Source: Candidatus Acidiferrales bacterium (GTDB lineage: Bacteria > Acidobacteriota > Terriglobia > Acidiferrales > UBA7541). From it: DNA of 33,355 nucleotides. Made by a program: the position numbers and the translations under genes. The stretch's first letter is position 1. Every line of letters begins with the position of its first letter. Below the pieces are notes generated by a model. That model was not told where the DNA came from. It was given only the letters and a program-made list of their open reading frames with translations, and did no database searches. The stretch covers positions 1-33,355 of the forward strand of contig JASHQB010000200.1 of NCBI GenBank assembly GCA_030037775.1, given 5' to 3'. Shown here piece after piece: positions 8,531 through 16,348 of the stretch.

Positions 8531-9391
8531 ATGGCTTCGGCGACAAATCCATCGCAGCTCGCGAGCGCAGAAAATCCCGCGCGTCGGATCTGGCATGAGT
8601 TTTCGCGGCACTGCATGCTCTTCGGCGAGTATTTCTCGCAATACGCAAAGATGCGCATGGAATACCGCGGAGATTTCGTTGTTTCGACACTAACGAGTTT
8701 CGCGGCTACGATTTTTGGGCTTTGCTTCGTCCTGGTCCTTTTCAATAAGGCACCCAGCCTTGCAGGGTGGACTGAACCGGAGGAAATCTTCCTCTACGGC
8801 TTTTCGCTGCTTCCCGCCGGCACGTTCAACATCATCAGTCTGAACATGTACGATTTCGGGAACAATTACATCATCGAAGGCAAATTCGACCGCGTCATGC
8901 TGCGGCCCATTTCAACACTGTTCCAGGTGCTCTTCGAGCAATTCCGCCTCGAATCGATGCAGGAGATCGCGACAGGGCTTTTTTGCATCTCGTGGGCGTC
9001 GAGCCAGCTTCACGTGCATTGGACCGTTGGAAAACTATCGCTGCTGATTTTCTGGGGCTCCTGCGCCGGAGTGATTTACATTTCCGTATTCTTGCTGCTC
9101 ACCACGATCTCATTTTGGTTTGAAGATCGCGTCGGCGTGCATCCGCCGGTTTGGAATATGATCAATTTCGGCCGCTACCCCCTCACGATTTACTCCGGCG
9201 CAGTGCAGTTCTTCCTGTGCTGGATCGTTCCCTTCGGCCTGGCGTCGTTTTATCCCAGCGTGCGCTTGCTGGGTCATTCCGTGACGCCGGCGTATTTGCC
9301 CTTCGTTCCGCTCGTCGCCCTGGTATTTTTGACGCTGGCGATCTTCACGTGGAACCTCGGCACCCGCCACTACTCCTCGACCGGCTCCTAG
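8531..9391 (+). CDS. ABC-2 type permease, DUF990/ABC_tran_5-like, subunit 2
   Basis: 286 residues from ATG 8531 (MASATNPSQ). About six hydrophobic segments: VSTLTSFAATIFGLCFVLVLF, EIFLYGFSLLPAGTFNIISL, a segment around ATGLFCISWASSQLH, LLIFWGSCAGVIYISVFLLL, FFLCWIVPFGLASFYP and a C-terminal VPLVALVFLTLAIF. The cytoplasmic IIEGKFDRVMLRPISTLFQ is the second copy of the conserved loop also seen in subunit 1, confirming a two-permease exporter. The partner subunit stops at 8529, one base before this start, so expression is tightly coupled. It ends the operon; a convergent phosphatase gene begins 12 bases beyond. Confidence 0.87.
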   Translation: MASATNPSQLASAENPARRIWHEFSRHCMLFGEYFSQYAKMRMEYRGDFVVSTLTSFAATIFGLCFVLVLFNKAPSLAGWTEPEEIFLYGFSLLPAGTFNIISLNMYDFGNNYIIEGKFDRVMLRPISTLFQVLFEQFRLESMQEIATGLFCISWASSQLHVHWTVGKLSLLIFWGSCAGVIYISVFLLLTTISFWFEDRVGVHPPVWNMINFGRYPLTIYSGAVQFFLCWIVPFGLASFYPSVRLLGHSVTPAYLPFVPLVALVFLTLAIFTWNLGTRHYSSTGS

Positions 9392-9403
9392 TCTCTCTTG
9401 CGG

Positions 9404-11104
9404 TCACCCTTTGTATTGAATGACGACCATGGTGATGTCGTCGGCCTGCGGCGCGCCGCCTGTAAAATTGCGCACACCGGTGCGGATGGCCTCGGCAAGT
9501 TCCTCGACGGACGACCCGGAAAAATCTTGCATCAGTGAACTCAGACGTTCTTGCTCGAACATCTCGTCGCTCATATTGCGCGCTTCCGAAACTCCGTCGC
9601 TGTAGATGACCACGTAATCACCAGCGGAAAGCGAGACGTGCTCAGTAGTGAACTCCGCTTCCTTGAACATGCCCACCGGAAAATTGGCCGAGGGCAGCTC
9701 GACCAGTTCGTGGGACGCGCGGCGAACGAGCGGCGGCACGTGGCCCGCATTGATGTATTCCAGATTGCCCGCCGGATCGAGTACGCCGTAGAAGAGTGTT
9801 GCGTAACGGTCCTCGCTCGAGCGCTCGCACAGAAACTGGTTTACGCGCTTGGTGACTTCGCCCAACGGAATATCCAATGCCGCCGTGGTGTAAAAGACAC
9901 CTTGCAGAAGCGTCGCGAGCAGCGAAGCGGCAATTCCCTTCCCGGCAACGTCGCCGACAAAAAATCCATAACGACCGCCGCTGAGCGCAACCACGTCAAA
10001 GCAATCGCCGCCGACCGAATGGCACGCCAAGGTCGAAGCCGTTACGGCCACGTGCGGTATCTGGGGAAAAGTCTTCGGCAGCAATTCGCGCTGAATCTGG
10101 CTGGCGATTTCGATTTCGTGGTCCAGCCGCGCTTTGGCTCGCGACGACGCGAACAAGCGGGCGTTTTCAATCACGTTCGCGGCTTCGCGCGCCAGCGTGC
10201 GCACCACCTCGCGGTCGATTTCCGTGAACGCCGCCGAAGGCGAACGGCTATCCAGGTAGAGCACGCCGAGCAAGTCCGCTTCCTCAGAGGTAATGGTCAG
10301 GTCCACCGACGCGATCACCGGTAGCTTTTCGATCGGAATAGCCACGATGGTCAGCAGTGAAAGAGAAGCCACGCTCGCCTGCTGCCCGACCGCAGCAGCC
10401 TCGTCGCCTGTGTCGCTGACAATTAACTCGCGCCGCGACGTGGCCACGCGTTTGAGCACGCCCGAAGAAATTTTCAGCCGTTCGATGGGAATCAGTTCGC
10501 CCTTCGAATCGCGCGCCACGGAGGGCTGCAGCTCGCCCGCCTCGTCCGTGAGCAAGAGCACGCCGCGCTCGGTGCGCGTGATCCGAATCGCCGCGTCCAC
10601 CACCGCCGAAAGCACGTCTTCCAGTGACAACCCCGAGCCAAGAGTGCGCGCCACTTCCAGCAGCACGCCCAGATGGTAGAGCCCCTGCGCCCCGGGAGTC
10701 GCCGGCGCGGGCTTTTCCACTTGCTCGATGAGCTCTTCGAGCGTGGCTTCGTCGCCAAGATAGACAAGCTTGAAAGAATCCGGCATGCCAAAATCGATAC
10801 TGTCTTTCGCCGACAGGGATCGCTGCCCGTTGACGCGCTCGCCGTTGACGAAAGTGCCGTGACGGCTACCGAGGTCTTCGAGAATACACGCGCCGTCGGC
10901 CATCGTCAGTTGCGCCTGTTGCCGGCTGATGCGGCTGTCGCGCAACACCAGCTCATTGCCGGTCTGCCGTCCAATGCGAAACGGAAACGACGTAACGACG
11001 GCTTCACGGCGAACGCCGGCGGGATCGAGTATGAGCAATCGAGGAGGTCGCGGCATCTTCAGCTCTATCGAGCGCCCTTCCGGCGCGCGAACCTCATGCG
11101 TCAC
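9404..11104 (-). CDS. FHA-GAF-PP2C (SpoIIE/RsbU-type) protein phosphatase
   Basis: 566 residues, no membrane helix. An FHA domain at about 42-100 (IGRQTGNELVL, DSRISRQQAQ, GSRHGTFVNG) should bind phosphothreonine proteins. A GAF sensor domain lies at about 145-320. A SpoIIE-type PP2C domain lies at about 340-565, with metal-binding aspartates in GGDCFD (375-380), GDVAGKG (394-400), YSDGVSEARN (521-530) and ADDIT (554-558), plus INAGHVPPL. Proteins of this build act in partner-switching, dephosphorylating anti-sigma-factor antagonists; no anti-sigma or antagonist gene is in the window, and no Ser/Thr kinase that would write the FHA ligand. The start is GTG at 11104; an ATG at 11056 (MPRPPRLL) is an equally good choice. 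Confidence 0.9.
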   Translation of the reverse strand: MTHEVRAPEGRSIELKMPRPPRLLILDPAGVRREAVVTSFPFRIGRQTGNELVLRDSRISRQQAQLTMADGACILEDLGSRHGTFVNGERVNGQRSLSAKDSIDFGMPDSFKLVYLGDEATLEELIEQVEKPAPATPGAQGLYHLGVLLEVARTLGSGLSLEDVLSAVVDAAIRITRTERGVLLLTDEAGELQPSVARDSKGELIPIERLKISSGVLKRVATSRRELIVSDTGDEAAAVGQQASVASLSLLTIVAIPIEKLPVIASVDLTITSEEADLLGVLYLDSRSPSAAFTEIDREVVRTLAREAANVIENARLFASSRAKARLDHEIEIASQIQRELLPKTFPQIPHVAVTASTLACHSVGGDCFDVVALSGGRYGFFVGDVAGKGIAASLLATLLQGVFYTTAALDIPLGEVTKRVNQFLCERSSEDRYATLFYGVLDPAGNLEYINAGHVPPLVRRASHELVELPSANFPVGMFKEAEFTTEHVSLSAGDYVVIYSDGVSEARNMSDEMFEQERLSSLMQDFSGSSVEELAEAIRTGVRNFTGGAPQADDITMVVIQYKG

Positions 11105-11293
11105 GGCGGACCCGGAAGAAGCAGGCCAATGGTAGGGGAAGTTGGCGGCGATGGCAACCGGATTGGCCTCGGCGAGAGTGCCGCACCGCGAGGCGGCAGG
11201 AGATTCGCCGACGCGCCGCAGGCGCAGCCTTTCGCCGGATTCATGCTAACCTTCGGCGGGCGCGCGAACTTCGAGTTGATGCGAGTGGCGTGA

Positions 11294-12457
11294 ATGTTTT
11301 CAGAACGCACGAATTGGAACTTTGTGGCAAATCGCTTGAGCGAAGCCCTCGCGGCGCACCGCGCAGGCGGAAAACCGCTGCTCGACCTGACCGTTTCGAA
11401 TCCCACCGAATGCGGCTTCCAATACGAAGAGCAGGAAATTCGCCACGCGCTCGCCAATGCCGCAGCTCTGCGTTACGAACCCGACCCGAGGGGTATGCGC
11501 AGCGCGCGAGCGGCCGTGGCTGGCTACTATGCCGGACGCGGCGCGCAAATCGGGCGCGACGATATTGTTCTCACCACCAGCACGAGCGAAGCGTACTCCT
11601 TCGCCTTTCGGCTGCTGTGCAATCCGGGCGACGACATCCTCATCCCCGCGCCCAGCTATCCTCTGTTCGACTTTCTCGCAGACATTCATGACGTCCGCTT
11701 GGCCCGTTATCCGCTGTTCTACGATCATGGCTGGCAGATCGATTTTCACACCCTGGAGAAGGCCATCGGTGGACGCACACGAGCGGTGCTCGTCGTGCAT
11801 CCCAACAATCCCACGGGTCACTTTACGAGACGCGCGGAAGCAACACAGCTCCGCGAAATCTGCGCCACGCATGAAATCGCGCTCATCGCCGACGAAGTGT
11901 TCCTGGACTTTTCCCTGGCGAACGAAACGCCGCAAAGTTTCGCGGCAAACGCCGGTGCGCTCACCTTCACCACCAGCGGCCTTTCGAAGATTTCCGGTCT
12001 GCCGCAAATGAAAGCAGCGTGGCTGGTCGTAAACGGGCCGCCCGAGCAGAAAGCGCAGGCGCTGCTTCGCCTGGAAGTGATCGCCGACACCTATCTTTCG
12101 ATGAATGCCCCGATTCAACTGGCCATGCCCGTTTTCTTGGAGCAGCGGCATGGATTTCAGACGCAATGGATGGATCGCGCGCGCAAGAATCTGGCGGAAC
12201 TGGATCGCCAGTTGGCCGCGCAACACGCGTGCTCCCGATTGAAGGTCGAAGGCGGGTGGTATGCGGTGATCCGCTTGCCGGCAACGCGCGACGACGAAGA
12301 GTTTGCCCTAGATCTGCTAAGAGCAAAAAACGTTTGCATCCATCCGGGGCATTTCTACGATTTCCCGGGAAACGGCTATCTGGTGGTCAGTCTGATTACA
12401 CCCGAAGGTGATTTCGCGGAGGGCGCAAGCCGACTGCTTTCTCACGCGAACGAGTGA
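11294..12457 (+). CDS. PLP-dependent aminotransferase, class I/II
   Basis: 387 residues, fold type I. The N-terminal LLDLTVSNPTECGF is the substrate-side strand; HPNNPTGHF (169-177), ALIADEVFLDF (D200 pairs with the PLP ring nitrogen) and the Schiff-base lysine K232 in TSGLSKISGLPQMKAAW identify an active cytoplasmic aminotransferase. It transfers an amino group between an amino acid and a 2-oxo acid, but the substrate is not readable. Near the C-terminus, GYLVVSLITP has Val (V364) where most class I enzymes have the substrate-carboxylate arginine (as in YVRLS). It is divergent from the phosphatase gene, with 189 bases between; a possible extended -10 box (TGCTAACCT) is at 11244-11252. It converges with the kinase-fragment gene 18 bases away. 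Confidence 0.88.
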   Translation: MFSERTNWNFVANRLSEALAAHRAGGKPLLDLTVSNPTECGFQYEEQEIRHALANAAALRYEPDPRGMRSARAAVAGYYAGRGAQIGRDDIVLTTSTSEAYSFAFRLLCNPGDDILIPAPSYPLFDFLADIHDVRLARYPLFYDHGWQIDFHTLEKAIGGRTRAVLVVHPNNPTGHFTRRAEATQLREICATHEIALIADEVFLDFSLANETPQSFAANAGALTFTTSGLSKISGLPQMKAAWLVVNGPPEQKAQALLRLEVIADTYLSMNAPIQLAMPVFLEQRHGFQTQWMDRARKNLAELDRQLAAQHACSRLKVEGGWYAVIRLPATRDDEEFALDLLRAKNVCIHPGHFYDFPGNGYLVVSLITPEGDFAEGASRLLSHANE

Positions 12458-12475
12458 GTTCGCCCTTGTGCAATC

Positions 12476-13156
12476 TCAGGCGGAGCGCATCCTGGATTCC
12501 CGACCGCTCGGCTCGGCAAGGCGGCGTACTTTTTCCCGCAAACGCACGGCAAGATCGACCACCGTCTGCAACCGCTGCACAGATAAGGGTGGGAGCGTAT
12601 CGCGAAGCTGCGAGAGCAGCAGCTCTGCATTTCCCAGGATTCCCGTGAGCGGGTTGTTGATTTCATGGCGCAGGATCTCGGAGAAGCCCGAAGGAACGTC
12701 CGCGGTCCATGCGGAACAGAATTCAGGCGAGTAGCGCTCCGGCGACTTTAGCCGGCGCTCGACGAAAGCCGCGGCGACCGGCGCGAATTGGGACGAAAAG
12801 CTGACGAAGTCGACTTCGCCCGAAACGACCAGGCCCACGAGCTCCGATTGGCGCGACGATGAAGCCAGCACGACGACTGGAGCGAAAGCGGTCAGTCGAT
12901 GCGCCGCCTCGGCCAGGGGCGTTCCCGCGCGCAGAACATCCTCGCTGAACACAATCACGTCGGGCAAGTCGCGAGCGGCGCGGAATTCCAGCTCCGCGAA
13001 GCCCGACGCGGTGCCGATTTCTGGAACCGCATTGCCCTCGCTCACACACCGAACCAGCTGTTCGCGCTCCTTTCCCTCGCGCATGCCGATAAGGACCTGG
13101 TTCTTTTTCCACTTTTTCAATGCTTGTTCATCCAAAACTTCCGTCATTCCGTTCAT
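12476..13156 (-). CDS. Pseudo-receiver plus HisKA (DHp) protein without ATPase domain
   Basis: 226 residues. Residues about 19-135 have the alternating beta/alpha pattern of a receiver (VLIGMREG, DVIVFSED, VVVLASSS, VDFVSFSS), but the phosphoacceptor Asp is Ser71 and the conserved Lys is Ser, so it should not accept phosphate. Residues about 155-215 form a kinase dimerisation/phosphoacceptor helix pair with an intact H-box, SEILRHEINNPLTGILG (H164). The protein then ends: no N, G1 or G2 boxes, so it cannot phosphorylate itself. It may be a phosphotransfer protein or a modulator of the hybrid kinase, whose TGA overlaps this ATG (ATGA, 13153-13156). There are no membrane helices. Confidence 0.8.
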   Translation of the reverse strand: MNGMTEVLDEQALKKWKKNQVLIGMREGKEREQLVRCVSEGNAVPEIGTASGFAELEFRAARDLPDVIVFSEDVLRAGTPLAEAAHRLTAFAPVVVLASSSRQSELVGLVVSGEVDFVSFSSQFAPVAAAFVERRLKSPERYSPEFCSAWTADVPSGFSEILRHEINNPLTGILGNAELLLSQLRDTLPPLSVQRLQTVVDLAVRLREKVRRLAEPSGRESRMRSA

Positions 13157-16017
13157 CCATGGGCCTCCGAGGTGGCCAGACCAACCGAAACAGCAGAGGC
13201 ACGCTCCAGAGCGCTATCCACCGCAAGCTTCAATTCTTCGACCAGAAACGGCTTGGTAAGAAACTGCAGTTGGTGGGATCTCAAGAAATCGACGGTATGC
13301 GGGCCGAGCGTGTCACCGGTAACGAACAGAATGCGATGTTGGGCCATGCTCCGCGCGCGAACCAGTGCATCGTAAAACGCCGGGCCATCCATGCGCGGCA
13401 TCCGCAGGTCGCAGATGATCAGGTCATACCGCCTATGCGAGGTGCGAACCAGACCCTCCTGGCTGTCCGTCACCGCTTCTACGTCGTGCCCTTCTTCGCG
13501 AAGCACGTCGGCAACCAATTGCGCGACCGTTGGTTCGTCCTCGACAACCAAAATGTGCGCAGGCGGCATCTTCTTTGCCGGCGTGGGTGCCGGAATCGCG
13601 GCCGACGCCGATTCGCGCACAGGCACTGACAGAAGAGGCAGTTCGATCGTGAACTTCACGCCGCCCGCCGGAATGTTCTCAAAGGCCACTTTGCCTTCGT
13701 GTTGTTCGGCCATGCGATGCACAATGGCGAGTCCCAGGCCCGTGCCGACTCCGTCGGGCTTGGTGGTGAAAAAGGGATCGAAGACGCGCGCAGAGATTTC
13801 CGCCGGTATGCCCGGGCCATCGTCGGAAACTTCAATCGACAACCGGGAGCCCGAGATCTTCCTGGTGCGCACCTGAATGCGGCCATGGCCCCGGCCGCCG
13901 AGGATGGCCTGCTGCGCATTGATCAGGAGATTCAGAACGGCCTGTTGTAGCTGGTGCGGATCCGCCAGAGTGTTCGGCAGCAGCGGCTCCAGATCGCAGT
14001 GAACGGCGATGTTTTGTACCTTCCATTCATAGCGCCGAAGCGCGATGGCGCGCTCCACGATTTCATTGACGTCGGTCCGCGTGCGCTCCGGCTCCGCCTG
14101 GCGCGCGTAGGACAGCAGATTCTTCGCGATGCGGCTGGCCCGTTCCGCCTCTTCCACAATCAGCCGCGCTTCGCTGCTGTCGGCTGCGGGGATTCGACGG
14201 TTGAGCAACAGTTGCGCGTAACCCATGATGGACGTCAGCGGATTATTGAGCTCATGCGCGATTCCAGAAACCAACTGGCCAACTGCCGCCATTTTTTCCA
14301 TCAGTTGGAGCTTCGATTCGACCTGGCGTTGGCTGGTGATGTCCCAAAACGCTTCGAGCCAGCCCAAGCGCCGCCCTTCGTCATCCAATATTGGCCGTGC
14401 ATAGCGCTCCAGGATGCGCGTTGCGGGCGTCGGCATTTCCAGTTCGTCGTGAACCGCATCGCCGGAACCGGCGAGAAAGGAATCCCACGGCGCGCGATAA
14501 GAGGCAGGAACCTGAAACCGCGTCTCGATCATGCGCGCCAAATCGTCGTAGGTTTCCAGAGCGCTGATCGCGTAGGCATCCAAGCCAAAAAGCATGCCAA
14601 AGCGCGCGTTCGTCAGGCGGATTCGCCCGTCCGAGGCCACCAGCAGAATCCCCGCGTGGACGGCGTCTAGAACGCTGCAAAGCTCCGCCTTTATTTGCTT
14701 CCAACGATTTTCCGCGCGCTGCACTACGGAGCCTTCCTCGAGCGACAACAGCAGGCGATGATTGCCGCCGAGCGCCTGCCGCAGGGACAGGCGCACCTCC
14801 AGCCCGCTTTCGAGCCGCGCTTCCAGCAGGGGCGCGCGCGCCGCCGAAGCCGCGCGGCTGAACCAGATGTCCACTTCGTTCCCGTCCGGCCGCACGAAAA
14901 ATTCAGCTAGACCAATTTTTCCGCCGAAGTCGTTCTTCCAACGCAGCAGTTCTCGCGCCTGGCGGTTCGCTTCCACTATTCGGCCCGCCGAATCCGCCAC
15001 AATCAGCGCCTCGCTCGTCGACTCGAACAGCGAGCGATACGCCGAATGAGTTTCGCGAGCCGTAGCCACGAACCGGGCATTCGCGGCCATTGCGCGGAAG
15101 CCGTCGAGCGTTTCAACGGGAACCCTGTCTCCGGAGCGATACCCGGCGAGCAACAACAGCGATTCTTCGCGCGAAAAATCCACCGGCAGCCCGACGATCG
15201 ACAGGCCCGGCAATGAGCCGTTCGGGAAATCGCGAACCACGGAGTCCCGGTCCAGAAAAACCGCCGTAGCTACCGTGAAAAGAGCCTGCCGCCAAGACTG
15301 AGGAGGCAGGTTGGGACCCGAGAGCGCTTCCCAGTGCAGTCCCGATTCCGTCCGCCTGGCAATCCCCGCAAATTGCGCGCCGGTCTGCCGCACCGCTGCC
15401 GCGGTAATGCACCGCAGGATTTCTTCCACGGCCGCACCTGTAAAGATCAAATTGTCAATCTCGTCGCGCAGTTGCAGCGAACGCTGCGTGCGTTCCCGTT
15501 GGTCACGCGCGCGATTGGTGAAAACCGATACCGCGATTTCCGCGGAAAGATTTTCCAGGGTTTCACGGCTGGCGAGTTTGCCCGGGCGAACGGCGCCGAT
15601 CATCAGCGCTCCCAGGACGCGTTCATCGACCTTCAGCGGCATCCCCACAGCCGTCGAGAGGCCCTCGAAGAAATCGCGCGGCCCTACGGGAAAGACTGGA
15701 GCGAAAAACTCCAGCGGCACATTCGCCTCGCTGAATTCCGTCGGGAACACGTCGAAGGCATTGACCCTGGTCCGCTCCGATGGCATACCCATCACCTCGT
15801 CTTGCGCCACATGACCCGGCCACGCCGGATCTCCCAGCATCTCCTCAGCCCACACGCCGGCACGATCCGCATTGGTGCTCTCCAAAAGCGATAGCGCGCT
15901 GGTACGCAGCAGCGCCTCGAGTGGCTCGCAGCGAGCCGCAACCCTCGCGACGCTCTCCGCCGAGACCACCGGCTTTTCGCTGAGCCGCAGTGACCGTAGC
16001 CAGAAGGGACGCGACAT
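13153..16017 (-). CDS. Soluble hybrid histidine kinase (GAF-GAF-PAS-PAS-HisKA-HATPase-REC)
   Basis: 954 residues with no transmembrane segment, so a cytoplasmic sensor. Order by my reading: GAF-like 1 (about 30-170), GAF-like 2 (about 185-320), PAS 1 (about 327-430, SEALIVADSAGRIVEANRQA), PAS 2 (about 450-560), HisKA with H588 in SGIAHELNNPLTS, HATPase (about 690-800; N-box NLLINAQQA, G1 DDGPGIP, G2 GTGLGLAI), a proline/alanine linker, and a C-terminal receiver (about 831-945; acidic pair ED, D870 in IICDLRMP, K922 in TKPF). It autophosphorylates and can pass phosphate to its own receiver or to the NtrC-type regulator encoded upstream on the same strand. The GAF/PAS ligands are unknown. A tiny membrane protein gene ends 6 bases before its ATG. 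Confidence 0.92.
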   Translation of the reverse strand: MSRPFWLRSLRLSEKPVVSAESVARVAARCEPLEALLRTSALSLLESTNADRAGVWAEEMLGDPAWPGHVAQDEVMGMPSERTRVNAFDVFPTEFSEANVPLEFFAPVFPVGPRDFFEGLSTAVGMPLKVDERVLGALMIGAVRPGKLASRETLENLSAEIAVSVFTNRARDQRERTQRSLQLRDEIDNLIFTGAAVEEILRCITAAAVRQTGAQFAGIARRTESGLHWEALSGPNLPPQSWRQALFTVATAVFLDRDSVVRDFPNGSLPGLSIVGLPVDFSREESLLLLAGYRSGDRVPVETLDGFRAMAANARFVATARETHSAYRSLFESTSEALIVADSAGRIVEANRQARELLRWKNDFGGKIGLAEFFVRPDGNEVDIWFSRAASAARAPLLEARLESGLEVRLSLRQALGGNHRLLLSLEEGSVVQRAENRWKQIKAELCSVLDAVHAGILLVASDGRIRLTNARFGMLFGLDAYAISALETYDDLARMIETRFQVPASYRAPWDSFLAGSGDAVHDELEMPTPATRILERYARPILDDEGRRLGWLEAFWDITSQRQVESKLQLMEKMAAVGQLVSGIAHELNNPLTSIMGYAQLLLNRRIPAADSSEARLIVEEAERASRIAKNLLSYARQAEPERTRTDVNEIVERAIALRRYEWKVQNIAVHCDLEPLLPNTLADPHQLQQAVLNLLINAQQAILGGRGHGRIQVRTRKISGSRLSIEVSDDGPGIPAEISARVFDPFFTTKPDGVGTGLGLAIVHRMAEQHEGKVAFENIPAGGVKFTIELPLLSVPVRESASAAIPAPTPAKKMPPAHILVVEDEPTVAQLVADVLREEGHDVEAVTDSQEGLVRTSHRRYDLIICDLRMPRMDGPAFYDALVRARSMAQHRILFVTGDTLGPHTVDFLRSHQLQFLTKPFLVEELKLAVDSALERASAVSVGLATSEAHG

Positions 16018-16023
16018 CAGCTC

Positions 16024-16140
16024 TCAGCGCCCCATGCGCAATACGCCGTAGCACAGAAGCAGAGCGCCGCCCACAAACACGGCAATATCCAACACCCGAC
16101 GAAGAAACCTGCGCACTTGGTATTCTTGAATGTAGTTCAA
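16024..16140 (-). CDS. Small single-helix membrane protein (38 aa, TTG start)
   Basis: 38 codons from TTG at 16140 to TGA at 16024. The N-terminal part is polar and basic (NYIQEYQVRRFLRR, about 2-15), the middle is one hydrophobic helix (about 16-34, VLDIAVFVGGALLLCYGVL) and the end is basic (RMGR). AAAGGGGAT, ending four bases before the TTG, is a good ribosome-binding site. It stops six bases before the soluble hybrid kinase, in the same direction, so it is probably co-translated with it. By layout it would be an inner-membrane protein with its basic N-terminus inside. I do not recognise a family. It could tether the kinase to the membrane or could be unrelated; function is not known. Confidence 0.6.
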   Translation of the reverse strand: MNYIQEYQVRRFLRRVLDIAVFVGGALLLCYGVLRMGR

Positions 16141-16348
16141 GCTAATCCCCTTTGCGATGCCCCATGCACCGCGCTTACCAAGAGCCCGAAATCAGCAAAA
16201 TCTCATGGAATTAAGCACTTACGCGGCAAGAAAGCCGTTCACCTGGCTGCGAATTCCCACTCCGATAATGTTGCCGTCCCGTATAGGAATTGTGCCAACA
16301 AAGGAAGGAGAGAATCCCGTACGCGGCTGAAACCGAACCATGCTGGCT

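Noticed and set aside
16270-16300. TTGGCAC on the minus strand as a possible sigma-54 promoter
   Set aside because: The -24 half fits, but ten bases on there is AT where the -12 element needs GC.
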